Below, piece by piece: positions 19,609 to 29,694 of a stretch of 64,000 bases of DNA; the stretch's first letter is position 1; the number at the start of each line of letters is the position of its first letter. The DNA comes from Moraxellaceae bacterium (GTDB taxonomy: Bacteria > Pseudomonadota > Gammaproteobacteria > Burkholderiales > Rhodocyclaceae), in NCBI GenBank assembly GCA_031119205.1, contig JAVHYF010000005.1, positions 69,260-133,259 of the forward strand, read 5' to 3'. The position numbers and the translations under genes are program-made. The notes under the pieces are model-generated. The model worked only from the letters and a program-made list of their open reading frames with translations. It did not search any database and was not told the origin of the DNA.

Positions 19609-20936
19609 GCACCGGCCAAGTGAGCACGGGCCGCATCCATCGCCTCGACGCCAGTGCTGCCGGTTTCGACCAGCAACTGGACGCTTTGCTGCATTTCGAC
19701 CAAGGCACCGACGATGCCGTGCAGCAGGCGGTGACCGAAGTGCTGGCGGCGGTGCGCAAGCAGGGCGATGCGGCGGTGGTGGAATACACGCGCCGCTTCG
19801 ACAAGCTGGATGTTGCCGGCATCGAGGCACTGGACCTGCCGCGCCGCGAACTGCAGGTCGCACTCGACGGCCTGTCGAAAGAGCAGCGCGCCGCCCTGGA
19901 AACCGCGGCCGAGCGTGTGCGCACTTATCACGAGCGCCAGTTGCTGCAGTCCTGGACCTTTCAAGAGGCCGACGGCACCCGTCTGGGTCAGAAAGTCACG
20001 CCGCTGGATCGCGTCGGCCTGTACGTGCCGGGCGGCAAGGCGAGCTATCCCAGCTCCGTGCTGATGAACGCCATTCCGGCCAAGGTGGCGGGCGTGGGCG
20101 AGCTGATTATGGTGAGCCCGACGCCGCGCGGTGAGCGCAACCCGCTGGTGCTGGCCGCCGCGGCGATCACCGGCGTGGATCGCGTCATCACCATCGGTGG
20201 CGCACAGGCCGTGGCCGCGCTGGCCTACGGCACGCAGAGCATTCCGCAGGTGGACAAGATCGTCGGTCCCGGCAACGCCTACGTGGCGGAGGCCAAGCGC
20301 CGCGTGTTCGGCACGGTCGGCATCGACATGGTGGCCGGTCCGTCCGAGGTGCTGATCATCTCCGACGGCACCGGCGAACCGGACTGGGTGGCGATGGACC
20401 TGTTCGCGCAGGCCGAGCACGATGAGGTGGCGCAATCCATCCTGCTGTGCACGGATGCGGGCTTCATCGAGCGCGTAGCCGAATCGATCGATCGTTTGCT
20501 GCCGACCATGCCGCGCGCGGACATCATCGCTGCTTCGCTGCGCAACCGCGGTGCGCTGATCAAGGTGGCCTCGCTCGACCAAGCCTGCGAGATCGCCAAC
20601 CGTATCGCGGCAGAGCACCTGGAGCTGTCGCTGGCGGATGCCGAGCCCTGGGTGGACAAGATCCGCCACGCCGGCGCGATCTTCATCGGCCACCACTCGG
20701 TGGAAGCGCTGGGCGATTACTGCGCCGGCCCGAATCACGTACTGCCGACCATGCGTAGTGCGCGTTTCTCGTCGCCGCTGGGGGTGTATGACTTCCAGAA
20801 GCGCAGCAGCCTGATCCACATGTCGCAGGCCGGTGCCCGCGCACTGGCCCCGGTGGCCGCCACGCTGGCTTACGGGGAAGGGTTGCAGGCGCACGCGCGT
20901 TCTGCCGAAATGCGCGCGGAAGGCCACGCGGACTGA
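19605..20936 (+). CDS. hisD: Histidinol dehydrogenase
   Basis: 443 residues from GTG 19605, overlapping the hisG stop (GTGA). A second GTG at 19620 is possible. Oxidises L-histidinol to histidine in two NAD-dependent steps, with zinc at the active site. Conserved [23 protein letters not shown] (about 141-163), the catalytic Glu/His pair in [17 protein letters not shown], and NHVLPT are all present. Confidence 0.98.
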   Translation: MSTGQVSTGRIHRLDASAAGFDQQLDALLHFDQGTDDAVQQAVTEVLAAVRKQGDAAVVEYTRRFDKLDVAGIEALDLPRRELQVALDGLSKEQRAALETAAERVRTYHERQLLQSWTFQEADGTRLGQKVTPLDRVGLYVPGGKASYPSSVLMNAIPAKVAGVGELIMVSPTPRGERNPLVLAAAAITGVDRVITIGGAQAVAALAYGTQSIPQVDKIVGPGNAYVAEAKRRVFGTVGIDMVAGPSEVLIISDGTGEPDWVAMDLFAQAEHDEVAQSILLCTDAGFIERVAESIDRLLPTMPRADIIAASLRNRGALIKVASLDQACEIANRIAAEHLELSLADAEPWVDKIRHAGAIFIGHHSVEALGDYCAGPNHVLPTMRSARFSSPLGVYDFQKRSSLIHMSQAGARALAPVAATLAYGEGLQAHARSAEMRAEGHAD

Positions 20937-20998
20937 TACCTTCCGGATCAAGGCAGCTCACTGGCTGCCCGCCTGAACGCCAGCCCTGAACTGAAATC

Positions 20999-22066
20999 AT
21001 GAGTACGCGCCCGCAAGACCTCGTCCGCCCCGAAATCCTCGCGCTGACGGCTTATCACGTGCCGCCCGCCACCGGGATGATCAAGCTCGACGCGATGGAG
21101 AATCCCTACCATCTGCCCGAGCGCCTGCGCGACGCGCTGGCGGACATCGTGCACGGGGTGTCGCTCAACCGTTATCCGGATGCCTCCTGCAGCCAGCTCA
21201 AGGGCGCACTGCGCAAGGCTTTCGAAGTCCCCGAGGCGAGCGGGCTGGTGCTGGGCAATGGTTCGGACGAGCTGATCCAGATCGTCGCCATGGCGCTGGC
21301 GAAGCCCGGCGCGGTGCTGGTGGCACCGGAGCCCAGCTTCGTCATGTACCGCCAGATCGCCGCCTTCTGTGGCCTGCGCTACGTGGGCGTGCCGCTGCGC
21401 GAGGACTTCTCGCTGGATGCGGCGGCCATGCTGGAAGTGATTGGCCGTGAGCAACCCGCCGTGGTTTTCCTGGCTTACCCGAACAATCCGACCGGCAACC
21501 TGTTTCCGGAGCGGGACGTCGAGGCGATCATCCGCGCCACGCCGGGCGTGGTCGTCGTGGATGAGGCCTACGCACCCTTCGCCAGCGCGTCCTTCATGCC
21601 CCGGGTGGCGGAATTCGACAATCTGGTCGTGATGCGCACCATGTCCAAGATGGGTCTGGCGGCGCTGCGGCTGGGCTACATGGTCGGCGCGCCGGCGTGG
21701 ATGGACGAATTCGAGAAGCTGCGCCTGCCGTACAACATCAGCGCGCTGTCGCAAGCCATCGCCACCCGCCTGCTGGACGCCCGCGAGGCGCTGGACAACC
21801 AGGCCACCGCCATCGTGGCAGAACGCGCCCGCCTGCAGCGGGAGCTGGCGGCGACCAAGGGCGTGACGGTGTTTCCCAGCCAGGCCAACTTCCTGTTGTT
21901 CCGCGTCGCGGACGCCACCCGCATCCATGCGGGTTTGAAGTCGCGCCGGATTCTGATAAAAAACCTGGATGGCAGCCACCCGATGCTGGCCGACTGCCTG
22001 CGCGTCACCGTAGGCACTCCGACCGAGAACGATGCCTTCCTTTCCGTACTCGGCGAACTCGTCTGA
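20999..22066 (+). CDS. hisC: Histidinol-phosphate aminotransferase
   Basis: 355 residues. PLP class-I/II aminotransferase; converts imidazole-acetol phosphate to histidinol phosphate. It carries the [10 protein letters not shown] phosphate-binding region, the YPNNPTGN motif, the DEAYAPF Asp region and the [14 protein letters not shown] segment with the PLP lysine (about residue 218). Lies between hisD (62-base gap) and hisB. Confidence 0.97.
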   Translation: MSTRPQDLVRPEILALTAYHVPPATGMIKLDAMENPYHLPERLRDALADIVHGVSLNRYPDASCSQLKGALRKAFEVPEASGLVLGNGSDELIQIVAMALAKPGAVLVAPEPSFVMYRQIAAFCGLRYVGVPLREDFSLDAAAMLEVIGREQPAVVFLAYPNNPTGNLFPERDVEAIIRATPGVVVVDEAYAPFASASFMPRVAEFDNLVVMRTMSKMGLAALRLGYMVGAPAWMDEFEKLRLPYNISALSQAIATRLLDAREALDNQATAIVAERARLQRELAATKGVTVFPSQANFLLFRVADATRIHAGLKSRRILIKNLDGSHPMLADCLRVTVGTPTENDAFLSVLGELV

Positions 22067-22083
22067 ACGACTTACCTTCAATC

Positions 22084-22683
22084 ATGACTGCTAGCGCACG
22101 CACCGCGGAAGTTGTCCGCAACACCCTGGAGACGCAGATCCGCGTCGCCCTGAACCTCGACGGCACCGGTGTCGGCAAGCTGGATACCGGCGTGCCCTTC
22201 CTCGACCACATGCTCGATCAGATCGTCCGCCACGGCCTGATCGACCTGGAGGTGGAGGCGAAGGGCGACCTGCACATCGACGCCCACCACACGGTCGAAG
22301 ACACCGGCATCACGCTGGGTCAGGCGATTGCCAAGGCGGTCGGCGACAAGCGCGGCATCCTGCGCTATGGCCATGCCTACGTGCCGCTGGACGAGGCGCT
22401 GTCGCGCGTGGTGGTGGACTTCTCCGGTCGTCCGGGCCTGACCATGAACGTCGACTTCACCCGTGCGCGCATCGGCGACTTCGACGTGGACCTGACCCGC
22501 GAGTTCTTCCAGGGCTTCGTGAATCACGCTGGCGTGACGCTGCACATCGACAACCTGCGCGGCATCAATGCTCACCACCAGTGCGAAACGGTGTTCAAGG
22601 CCTTCGCCCGTGCGCTCCGCTTCGCGCTGGAGCGCGATCCGCGCGCGGCTGGCCAGATGCCTTCGACCAAGGGCACGCTCTGA
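22084..22683 (+). CDS. hisB: Imidazoleglycerol-phosphate dehydratase
   Basis: 199 residues from ATG 22084 ([13 protein letters not shown]); longer in-frame readings run inside hisC. Monofunctional IGPD form without the N-terminal phosphatase of enterobacterial HisB. Metal ligands appear in the two repeats HHTVEDTGI and [10 protein letters not shown] together with FLDHML. Dehydrates IGP to imidazole-acetol phosphate. Confidence 0.98.
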   Translation: MTASARTAEVVRNTLETQIRVALNLDGTGVGKLDTGVPFLDHMLDQIVRHGLIDLEVEAKGDLHIDAHHTVEDTGITLGQAIAKAVGDKRGILRYGHAYVPLDEALSRVVVDFSGRPGLTMNVDFTRARIGDFDVDLTREFFQGFVNHAGVTLHIDNLRGINAHHQCETVFKAFARALRFALERDPRAAGQMPSTKGTL

Positions 22684-22758
22684 GCGCGTCGCTGTTTCCC
22701 GGGGAGGTGCCCGCGGCGCTTCCCGCCTTCACCCCAGCCAGCATTGGCCAGTATTGAA

Positions 22759-23406
22759 ATGAAAGTCGTCATCGTCGATTACGGAATGGGCAACATCCGC
22801 TCGGTCGCCAAAGCCATCGAGCACGTTGCGCCCGAAGCCTCGGTCGTCGTCAGCAGCGATGCCGCTGTGGTGCGCGCCGCCGACCGCGTGGTGGTGCCGG
22901 GGCAGGGCGCCATGCATGACTGCATGCGTGAGTTCCTCGCCCGCGATCTGCGCCAGTGCGTCGAGGAGGCGGCGGCCAGCAAGCCCTTCCTGGGCGTCTG
23001 CGTCGGCATGCAGATGCTCTTCGAGCACTCGGAGGAGGGCGATACGCCAGGTCTGGCGATCCTGCCGGGCCGCGTCCGCCGCTTCCCCAACGGCATGAGC
23101 GACGAGACCGGCAACCGCCTCAAGGTGCCGCACATGGGCTGGAACCAGGCGGAGATCCCCGCCGGCCACCCGGTCTGGCAGGGGCTGGACGCGAACGAGC
23201 GCTTCTATTTCGTGCACAGCTATTACTGCGACCCGCGTTTCGACACGCCCGCCACAGCCGGCGCCATCAAGGTCCAGGCCCGCTACGGCCTGCCCTTTAC
23301 CTGTGCTGTGGTGCAAGATAATATCGTCGCAGTCCAGTTCCACCCGGAAAAGAGCGCCCGCGCGGGTTTGCAACTACTCGCCAACTTCATGAATTGGCAG
23401 CCTTGA
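22759..23406 (+). CDS. hisH: Imidazole glycerol phosphate synthase, glutaminase subunit
   Basis: 215 residues from ATG 22759 (MKVVIVDYGMGN). Class-I glutamine amidotransferase that feeds ammonia to HisF. The triad is Cys81 in LGVCVGMQ, with His and Glu in the terminal VQFHPEKS motif. A TTG at 22744 would add five residues. 75 bases follow hisB. Confidence 0.97.
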   Translation: MKVVIVDYGMGNIRSVAKAIEHVAPEASVVVSSDAAVVRAADRVVVPGQGAMHDCMREFLARDLRQCVEEAAASKPFLGVCVGMQMLFEHSEEGDTPGLAILPGRVRRFPNGMSDETGNRLKVPHMGWNQAEIPAGHPVWQGLDANERFYFVHSYYCDPRFDTPATAGAIKVQARYGLPFTCAVVQDNIVAVQFHPEKSARAGLQLLANFMNWQP

Positions 23407-23490
23407 GTCTCACGACACGCAAGCCCTAGCACATTCAAACCGCGCCTTCCGATCCCACACCTTCGCCTTTCGTCCGACCTCCGCTCCGCC

Positions 23491-24234
23491 ATGCTTCTGA
23501 TCCCCGCCATCGACCTCAAGGACGGCCACTGTGTCCGTCTGCGCCAAGGTGACATGCAGGATGCCACCGTGTTCTCCGAAGACCCGGGTGCCATGGCCCG
23601 ACATTGGCTCGACCAGGGCGCGCGTCGTCTGCACCTCGTCGATCTGAACGGTGCCGTGGCCGGCAAGCCGAAGAACGAGCCGGCCATCAAGGCCATCGTG
23701 AAGGAGCTGGGCGACGAGATTCCCATCCAGCTCGGCGGCGGTATCCGCGATCTGGACACCATCGAGCGCTATCTCGATGACGGCATCACCTACATCATCA
23801 TCGGCACGGCCGCGGTGAAGAACCCCGGCTTCCTGCACGACGCTTGTAGCGCCTTCCCCGGCCACATCATCGTCGGCCTGGACGCGAAGGACGGCAAGGT
23901 GGCGGTGGATGGCTGGTCCAAGATGACCGGTCACGACGTGATCGACCTCGCCAAGAAATACGAAGACTACGGCGTGGAAGGCATCATCTATACCGACATC
24001 GGTCGTGACGGCATGCTCAACGGCGTGAACATCGAGGCCACGGTGAAGCTCGCCCAGGCACTGCGCATTCCGGTCATCGCCAGCGGTGGTATCGGCTCGC
24101 TGGACGACATCGACGCGCTGTGCGCCGTCGAGGAAGAAGGCATCACCGGCGCGATCACCGGCCGCGCCATCTACGAAGGCAAGCTGGATTTCAAGGCTGC
24201 GCAGGAGAGGGCGGACGCCAAGAGCGCCGCGTGA
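23491..24234 (+). CDS. hisA: Phosphoribosylformimino-5-aminoimidazole carboxamide ribotide isomerase
   Basis: 247-residue TIM barrel with the paired phosphate-binding and catalytic motifs [12 protein letters not shown] (Asp8 region) and [12 protein letters not shown] (second Asp). Opens the ribose of ProFAR to give PRFAR. The 84-base leader before it is strikingly pyrimidine-rich and has no Shine-Dalgarno-like sequence; the start is fixed by family alignment ([10 protein letters not shown]). Confidence 0.97.
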   Translation: MLLIPAIDLKDGHCVRLRQGDMQDATVFSEDPGAMARHWLDQGARRLHLVDLNGAVAGKPKNEPAIKAIVKELGDEIPIQLGGGIRDLDTIERYLDDGITYIIIGTAAVKNPGFLHDACSAFPGHIIVGLDAKDGKVAVDGWSKMTGHDVIDLAKKYEDYGVEGIIYTDIGRDGMLNGVNIEATVKLAQALRIPVIASGGIGSLDDIDALCAVEEEGITGAITGRAIYEGKLDFKAAQERADAKSAA

Positions 24235-24237
24235 TCC

Positions 24238-24996
24238 ATGCTCGCCAAGCGCATCATCCCCTGTCTTGATGTCACCGCCGGCCGGGTCGTCAAGGGCACG
24301 AATTTCCTGGAGTTGCGCGACGCGGGAGACCCCGTGGAAGTCGCGCGGCGCTACAACGAGCAAGGCGCCGACGAGCTTACCTTCCTCGACATCACCGCCA
24401 GTTCCGACGAGCGCGACATCATCCTGCACATCGTCGAGCAAGTGGCCGAGCAGGTCTTCATTCCGCTGACCGTGGGTGGTGGTGTACGCAGCGTGGCCGA
24501 CGTGCGTCGCCTGCTGAATGCCGGCGCCGACAAGGTCAGCATGAACAGTGCCGCCGTGCAGAATCCGGACCTCGTCGCAGAGGCTTCCGGCAAGGTCGGC
24601 AACCAGTGCATCGTGGTCGCCATCGACGCCAAGCAGACCGCTCCCGGCAAGTGGGAAGTCTTCACGCATGGTGGTCGCAAGAACACCGGCCTGGATGCCA
24701 TCGAATGGGCCCGCAAGGTCGAGTCGCTGGGCGCGGGTGAAATCCTGCTGACCAGCATGGACCGCGACGGCACCAAGAGTGGCTTCGACCTCACCCTCAC
24801 ACGCGCCGTGGCCGACGCCGTCGGCATTCCGGTGATCGCCAGTGGTGGCGTGGGCGACCTGTCGCATCTCGCCGATGGCGTGTCGCAGGGCGGTGCGGAT
24901 GCCGTGCTGGCGGCCAGCATCTTCCACTACGGCGAGTACACAGTACGCCAGGCCAAGGAATTCATGCAGGACCGTGGCATCGAGGTGCGGCTGTGA
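24238..24996 (+). CDS. hisF: Imidazole glycerol phosphate synthase, cyclase subunit
   Basis: 252-residue TIM barrel homologous to HisA. Starts [20 protein letters not shown], with catalytic Asp11, and has the second Asp in [15 protein letters not shown]. Condenses ammonia from HisH with PRFAR to give IGP and AICAR. Follows hisA after 3 bases and overlaps hisI. Confidence 0.98.
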   Translation: MLAKRIIPCLDVTAGRVVKGTNFLELRDAGDPVEVARRYNEQGADELTFLDITASSDERDIILHIVEQVAEQVFIPLTVGGGVRSVADVRRLLNAGADKVSMNSAAVQNPDLVAEASGKVGNQCIVVAIDAKQTAPGKWEVFTHGGRKNTGLDAIEWARKVESLGAGEILLTSMDRDGTKSGFDLTLTRAVADAVGIPVIASGGVGDLSHLADGVSQGGADAVLAASIFHYGEYTVRQAKEFMQDRGIEVRL

Positions 24997-25388
24997 GTGA
25001 CCGCTGGCTGAACCAGGTGCAATGGGATGATCAGGGCCTGGTGCCGGTGATCGCCCAGGATGCGGCGAGTGGCGATGTCCTGATGTTCGCCTGGATGAAC
25101 CGCGAAGCGCTGGCGCTGACTGCAGAGCGGGGCGAAGCGGTGTACTGGTCACGTTCGCGCCGCAAGCTGTGGCACAAGGGCGAAGAGTCCGGGCACATCC
25201 AGAAGGTGCGCGACATCCGCATCGACTGCGACAACGACGTGGTGCTGCTGAAGGTCGAGCAGGTGGGCAACATTGCCTGCCATACCGGTCGCCATAGCTG
25301 TTTCTTCCAGCAGTACCTCAGCGAAGGTCGCTGGGAGGCCGTCGAGCCGGTGCTGAAAGAGCCTGACCAGATCTACCGCAAGGACTGA
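24993..25388 (+). CDS. hisI: Phosphoribosyl-AMP cyclohydrolase
   Basis: 131 residues from GTG 24993, overlapping the hisF stop (GTGA). Zinc/magnesium enzyme opening the adenine ring of PR-AMP. Metal ligands in [14 protein letters not shown] and the Cys of [13 protein letters not shown]. Encoded separately from hisE, as in most Betaproteobacteria. Confidence 0.98.
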   Translation: MSDRWLNQVQWDDQGLVPVIAQDAASGDVLMFAWMNREALALTAERGEAVYWSRSRRKLWHKGEESGHIQKVRDIRIDCDNDVVLLKVEQVGNIACHTGRHSCFFQQYLSEGRWEAVEPVLKEPDQIYRKD

Positions 25389-25404
25389 CGCGGAGCGTCC
25401 CGAC

Positions 25405-25731
25405 ATGATCGACCCCGAAATCCTGCAACGTCTGTCTGCCACGATGGCAGAGCGGAAGAACGCGTCTGCCGATTCGTCCTACGTCGCCAGCCTGTACGCC
25501 AAGGGCACCGACGCCATCTGCAAGAAGGTGGCGGAGGAGGCGGCCGAAACCATCATGGCGGCCAAGGATGGCGAGCTGCGTCACATCGTCTACGAAGTGA
25601 CCGACCTGTGGTTCCACTCGCTGATCCTGCTGGCCCAGTTCGGCTTGTCGGCCGACGACGTGCTGGCCGAATTCCGCCGTCGCGAAGGCATCTCGGGCAT
25701 CGACGAGAAGGCCGCGCGCGGCAAGAAGTGA
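25405..25731 (+). CDS. hisE: Phosphoribosyl-ATP pyrophosphatase
   Basis: 108 residues, all-alpha MazG-like fold. Hydrolyses PR-ATP to PR-AMP, the step before HisI. Conserved KKVAEEAAETIMAAKD supplies the Mg-binding acidic residues. Last his gene of the cluster; a HIT-family gene starts 13 bases later. Confidence 0.97.
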   Translation: MIDPEILQRLSATMAERKNASADSSYVASLYAKGTDAICKKVAEEAAETIMAAKDGELRHIVYEVTDLWFHSLILLAQFGLSADDVLAEFRRREGISGIDEKAARGKK

Positions 25732-25744
25732 CCGGAGCCCGACG

Positions 25745-26092
25745 ATGAGTGACTGCATCTTCTGCCGCATCGTGCGCGGCGAAATTCCCGCGGCGAAAGT
25801 GTATGAAGACGAGCATGTCTTCGCCTTCAAGGACATCGCGCCGAAAGCGCCGGTGCACATACTCGTCATTCCGAAACAACATATCGCTACGCTGTCGGAC
25901 GTTCGCAGCGAAGATAGTGGCGTGCTCGGCCATCTGCTCGCCGTGACACCGCGGATTGCCGCCGAACAGGGCTGCACGGACGGCTTCCGCAGCATCATCA
26001 ACACCGGAAGGGTGGGTGGGCAGGAGGTGTATCATCTTCACCTGCACATCCTGGGTGGCGACACGCCGCTTCCGGGCATGCTCAAGTATTGA
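25745..26092 (+). CDS. hinT: HIT family nucleotide hydrolase (HinT-type)
   Basis: 115 residues. Histidine triad protein: CIFCRIVRGEIPAAKVYEDE at the N-terminus and the active-site HLHLHILGG near residues 98-106. HinT enzymes hydrolyse purine phosphoramidates and aminoacyl adenylates. Its place between hisE and tatA is a widespread betaproteobacterial arrangement with no known mechanistic link. Confidence 0.95.
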   Translation: MSDCIFCRIVRGEIPAAKVYEDEHVFAFKDIAPKAPVHILVIPKQHIATLSDVRSEDSGVLGHLLAVTPRIAAEQGCTDGFRSIINTGRVGGQEVYHLHLHILGGDTPLPGMLKY

Positions 26093-26110
26093 TTCTCGGA
26101 GAATTTTGAA

Positions 26111-26329
26111 ATGGGTTCCTTCAGCATCTGGCACTGGTTGATCGTTCTGGTCATCGTGTTGCTGGTATTCGGTACCAAGAAACTGAAAAACCTGGGTGAA
26201 GACCTAGGTGGTGCCGTGAAAGGCTTCAAGCAGGGTATGAAGGACGGTGATGCCGCGGTGGACAGCAAGACCGAACAGATCGGTGGCCAGACCATCGATG
26301 CTCCCGCCCGCGAAAAGGACAAGGCCTGA
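26111..26329 (+). CDS. tatA: Sec-independent translocase subunit TatA
   Basis: 72 residues. Short N-terminal membrane helix (about 6-21) followed by the [21 protein letters not shown] amphipathic helix (FG hinge at 20-21) and a charged tail. Multimers form the pore of the twin-arginine pathway for folded proteins. A 15-bp perfect hairpin separates it from tatB. Confidence 0.97.
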   Translation: MGSFSIWHWLIVLVIVLLVFGTKKLKNLGEDLGGAVKGFKQGMKDGDAAVDSKTEQIGGQTIDAPAREKDKA

Positions 26330-26341
26330 GCCTTCCTCTCC

Positions 26342-26374
26342 ATCAGACAGCGCTTGTTGCAAGCGCTGTCTGAT
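26342..26374. repeat. Perfect 15-bp hairpin in the tatA-tatB gap
   Basis: ATCAGACAGCGCTTG (26342-26356) and CAAGCGCTGTCTGAT (26360-26374) pair perfectly around a 3-base loop. It fills most of the 56-base gap between tatA and tatB and ends 12 bases before the tatB ATG. There is no T-run after it, so partial termination, RNase processing or 3' protection of tatA mRNA are all possible. TatA is needed in large excess over TatB/TatC, which fits such a role. Confidence 0.8.
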
Positions 26375-26385
26375 CTCCGACTCCC

Positions 26386-26910
26386 ATGTTCGATATCGGT
26401 TTTTCTGAACTGGCCATCATCGGGCTGGTGGCTCTCATCGTCATCGGCCCCGAGGAATTGCCGCGTGTGGCGAGGACCGTCGGCCACCTGCTTGGCCGTC
26501 TGCGTCGCTACGTGTCGGACGTGAAGTCCGACATCAGCCGCGAAATGGAACTGGCCGAGCTTCATCGCATGAAAGATGAAGTGCAGGACGCCGCCCGTAA
26601 CTTCGAGCAGAGCATCAATGATCAGGCCCATGCCTTCGATCAGGAGATGCGTGACGCGGTTGCACCGATCGGCGACGCTCTGGCGGATACACGTGCCAGC
26701 CTGCACGACCCGCTGTCTACACCCGCCGTCGTTCCCGAGGTCCAGCCTGCAGTCGAACCTGCGGCGGACACCACCGTGGCGGCCTTGCCAGAAAGCGCTG
26801 GCCCCGAGGCCGGGTCCGAACAGGAGCCGCGTGACGAGAACCAGCTGGATCTGTTCGGCGTTGCATCGCCCACTCCCGCTGTACCGGCTGAGCCGGTTTC
26901 CCGCTCCTGA
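26386..26910 (+). CDS. tatB: Sec-independent translocase subunit TatB
   Basis: 174 residues. N-terminal helix MFDIGFSELAIIGLVALIVIG with the TatB-type conserved Glu8 and the GPEELP hinge, a long amphipathic helix to about residue 90, then a Pro/Ala/Glu-rich tail. With TatC forms the receptor for twin-arginine signal peptides. Confidence 0.97.
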   Translation: MFDIGFSELAIIGLVALIVIGPEELPRVARTVGHLLGRLRRYVSDVKSDISREMELAELHRMKDEVQDAARNFEQSINDQAHAFDQEMRDAVAPIGDALADTRASLHDPLSTPAVVPEVQPAVEPAADTTVAALPESAGPEAGSEQEPRDENQLDLFGVASPTPAVPAEPVSRS

Positions 26911-26930
26911 CCCTCTGCCAGAGCCAGCCT

Positions 26931-27662
26931 GTGAACGCTCCGCAAGACTCTTTCCTGTCGCATCTGATCGAACTGCGTAACCGCGTCGTCAAGGCAGTCA
27001 TCGCGCTGGTTGTCGTATTCGCATGCCTGTCGCCGTGGATGTCGGACATCTACGACCTGCTGGCGCAACCGATGATGGCCGCTTTGCCGGAAGGTACGAA
27101 GATGATCGCGACCGGCGTGATCACACCGTTCTTCGTGCCGGTCAAAGTGACCTTGATGGCGGCATTCGTGATTGCTCTGCCCGTGATCCTGTTCCAGGCA
27201 TGGGCCTTCATCGCACCAGGCCTGTACGCACATGAACGCCGCTTCGCACTGCCGCTGGTGGTGGCCAGCACGCTGCTGTTCATCGCCGGCATGGCGTTCT
27301 GCTACTTCTTCGTGTTCCAGACGGTGTTCCACTTCATCGCGTCGTTTGCGCCGAAGAGCATCACGCCTGCGCCGGACATCGAACAGTACCTGTCCTTCGT
27401 GCTGACGATGTTCCTCGCCTTCGGCGTGACCTTCGAAGTGCCGATCGCGGTGATCCTGCTGGTCAAGACCGGCATCGTCACCGTGCAGAAGCTGACCGAG
27501 ATCCGTCCTTACGTGATCGTCGGTGCCTTCGTGATCGCCGCAGTGGTGACGCCGCCGGATGTGGCCTCGCAGATCATGCTGGCGGTCCCGATGTGCATCC
27601 TCTACGAGGTGGGCATCATCGTGTCCCGCCTGATCCAGCGCGGCGAGACCGCCAAGGCCTGA
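26931..27662 (+). CDS. tatC: Sec-independent translocase subunit TatC
   Basis: 243 residues from GTG 26931. Six-helix membrane protein that recognises the RR motif; conserved SFLSHLIELRNRVVKA at the N-terminus and FAFGVTFEVPIA (here LAFGVTFEVPIAVILLV) near residue 165. Ends 16 bases from the convergent protease gene, with no obvious terminator between. Confidence 0.97.
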   Translation: MNAPQDSFLSHLIELRNRVVKAVIALVVVFACLSPWMSDIYDLLAQPMMAALPEGTKMIATGVITPFFVPVKVTLMAAFVIALPVILFQAWAFIAPGLYAHERRFALPLVVASTLLFIAGMAFCYFFVFQTVFHFIASFAPKSITPAPDIEQYLSFVLTMFLAFGVTFEVPIAVILLVKTGIVTVQKLTEIRPYVIVGAFVIAAVVTPPDVASQIMLAVPMCILYEVGIIVSRLIQRGETAKA

Positions 27663-27678
27663 CCGGCCTCCGGCGGTT

Positions 27679-28860
<1,182 letters not shown>

Positions 28861-28897
28861 AATCGCTACCGGAATGTGATCTGGACAGGACAGAGGT

Positions 28898-29668
28898 ATG
28901 AATCAGGAGAAGGGCCAGGGCATAGCGCGCGCGGCCTTGCGGGATTTTCTGGACAAGCTTTTTGATTGCGCCCGCGTCAAGGATTATTGTCCAAACGGTC
29001 TGCAAGTGGAAGGTTGCGAGCAGATCCGCAAGGTCGTCTGCGGGGTGACGGCCAGCCAGGCGCTGGTCGATCAGGCGATCGCCGAAGGTGCGGACGCCAT
29101 CATCGTGCACCACGGCTATTTCTGGCGTGGCGAGGACAGCCGTATCCTCGGTGTGCGCAAGCAACGGCTCGCGGCTTTGCTGGCGCACGATATCAACCTG
29201 TTTGCTTTCCATCTCCCGCTGGATCTGCACACCGAGCTCGGTAACAACGTGCAGCTGGCCCAGGTGCTGGACTGGCGGATTACCGGGCGCCGCGGCGAGC
29301 AGGATCTGGTCTTCATCGGTGAGCCGGAGCGTCCGCTTACGCTGGGTGAAATGCAGGCGTTGATCAGCGAGCGGCTGGGGCGCGAGGCCTTGCTGGTGGG
29401 GGATGCGGATCGTCCGGTGCGCAGCCTGGCCTGGTGCACCGGCGGGGCTCAGGGTTATCTGGATGACGCAGTCGAAGCCGGCGTGGACCTGTACGTCTCC
29501 GGCGAAATATCCGAGAAGACCGTGCACCTCGCGCGGGAAACGGGCGTGGCCTACATCGCGGCCGGCCATCATGCGACCGAGCGCTACGGCATCCGCGCAC
29601 TGGCGCAGTATCTGCGCGACAGCTTGGGGCTGGATGCACGCTTCGTGGATATCGACAACCCTGCCTGA
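28898..29668 (+). CDS. NIF3-family dinuclear metal-centre protein
   Basis: 256 residues. Matches the NIF3/YbgI family, toroidal hexamers with a dinuclear metal site. Metal ligands are expected in VHHGYFWRGED (about residues 68-78) and the C-terminal HHATERYG segment. E. coli YbgI is sometimes annotated as a GTP cyclohydrolase I-like protein, but its physiological function is not settled. Divergent from the HtrA protease gene and convergent with the FimV-like gene. Confidence 0.9.
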   Translation: MNQEKGQGIARAALRDFLDKLFDCARVKDYCPNGLQVEGCEQIRKVVCGVTASQALVDQAIAEGADAIIVHHGYFWRGEDSRILGVRKQRLAALLAHDINLFAFHLPLDLHTELGNNVQLAQVLDWRITGRRGEQDLVFIGEPERPLTLGEMQALISERLGREALLVGDADRPVRSLAWCTGGAQGYLDDAVEAGVDLYVSGEISEKTVHLARETGVAYIAAGHHATERYGIRALAQYLRDSLGLDARFVDIDNPA

Positions 29669-29694
29669 AGGTGAGGTGTGCCCGGCGCTTCAGG
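29664..29694. repeat. Inverted repeat spanning two convergent stop codons
   Basis: CCTGAAG (29664-29670) and CTTCAGG (29688-29694) form a 7-bp pair that includes the stop codons of both the NIF3 gene and the convergent FimV-like gene. Possibly a shared weak terminator; there is no T-run. Confidence 0.4.
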
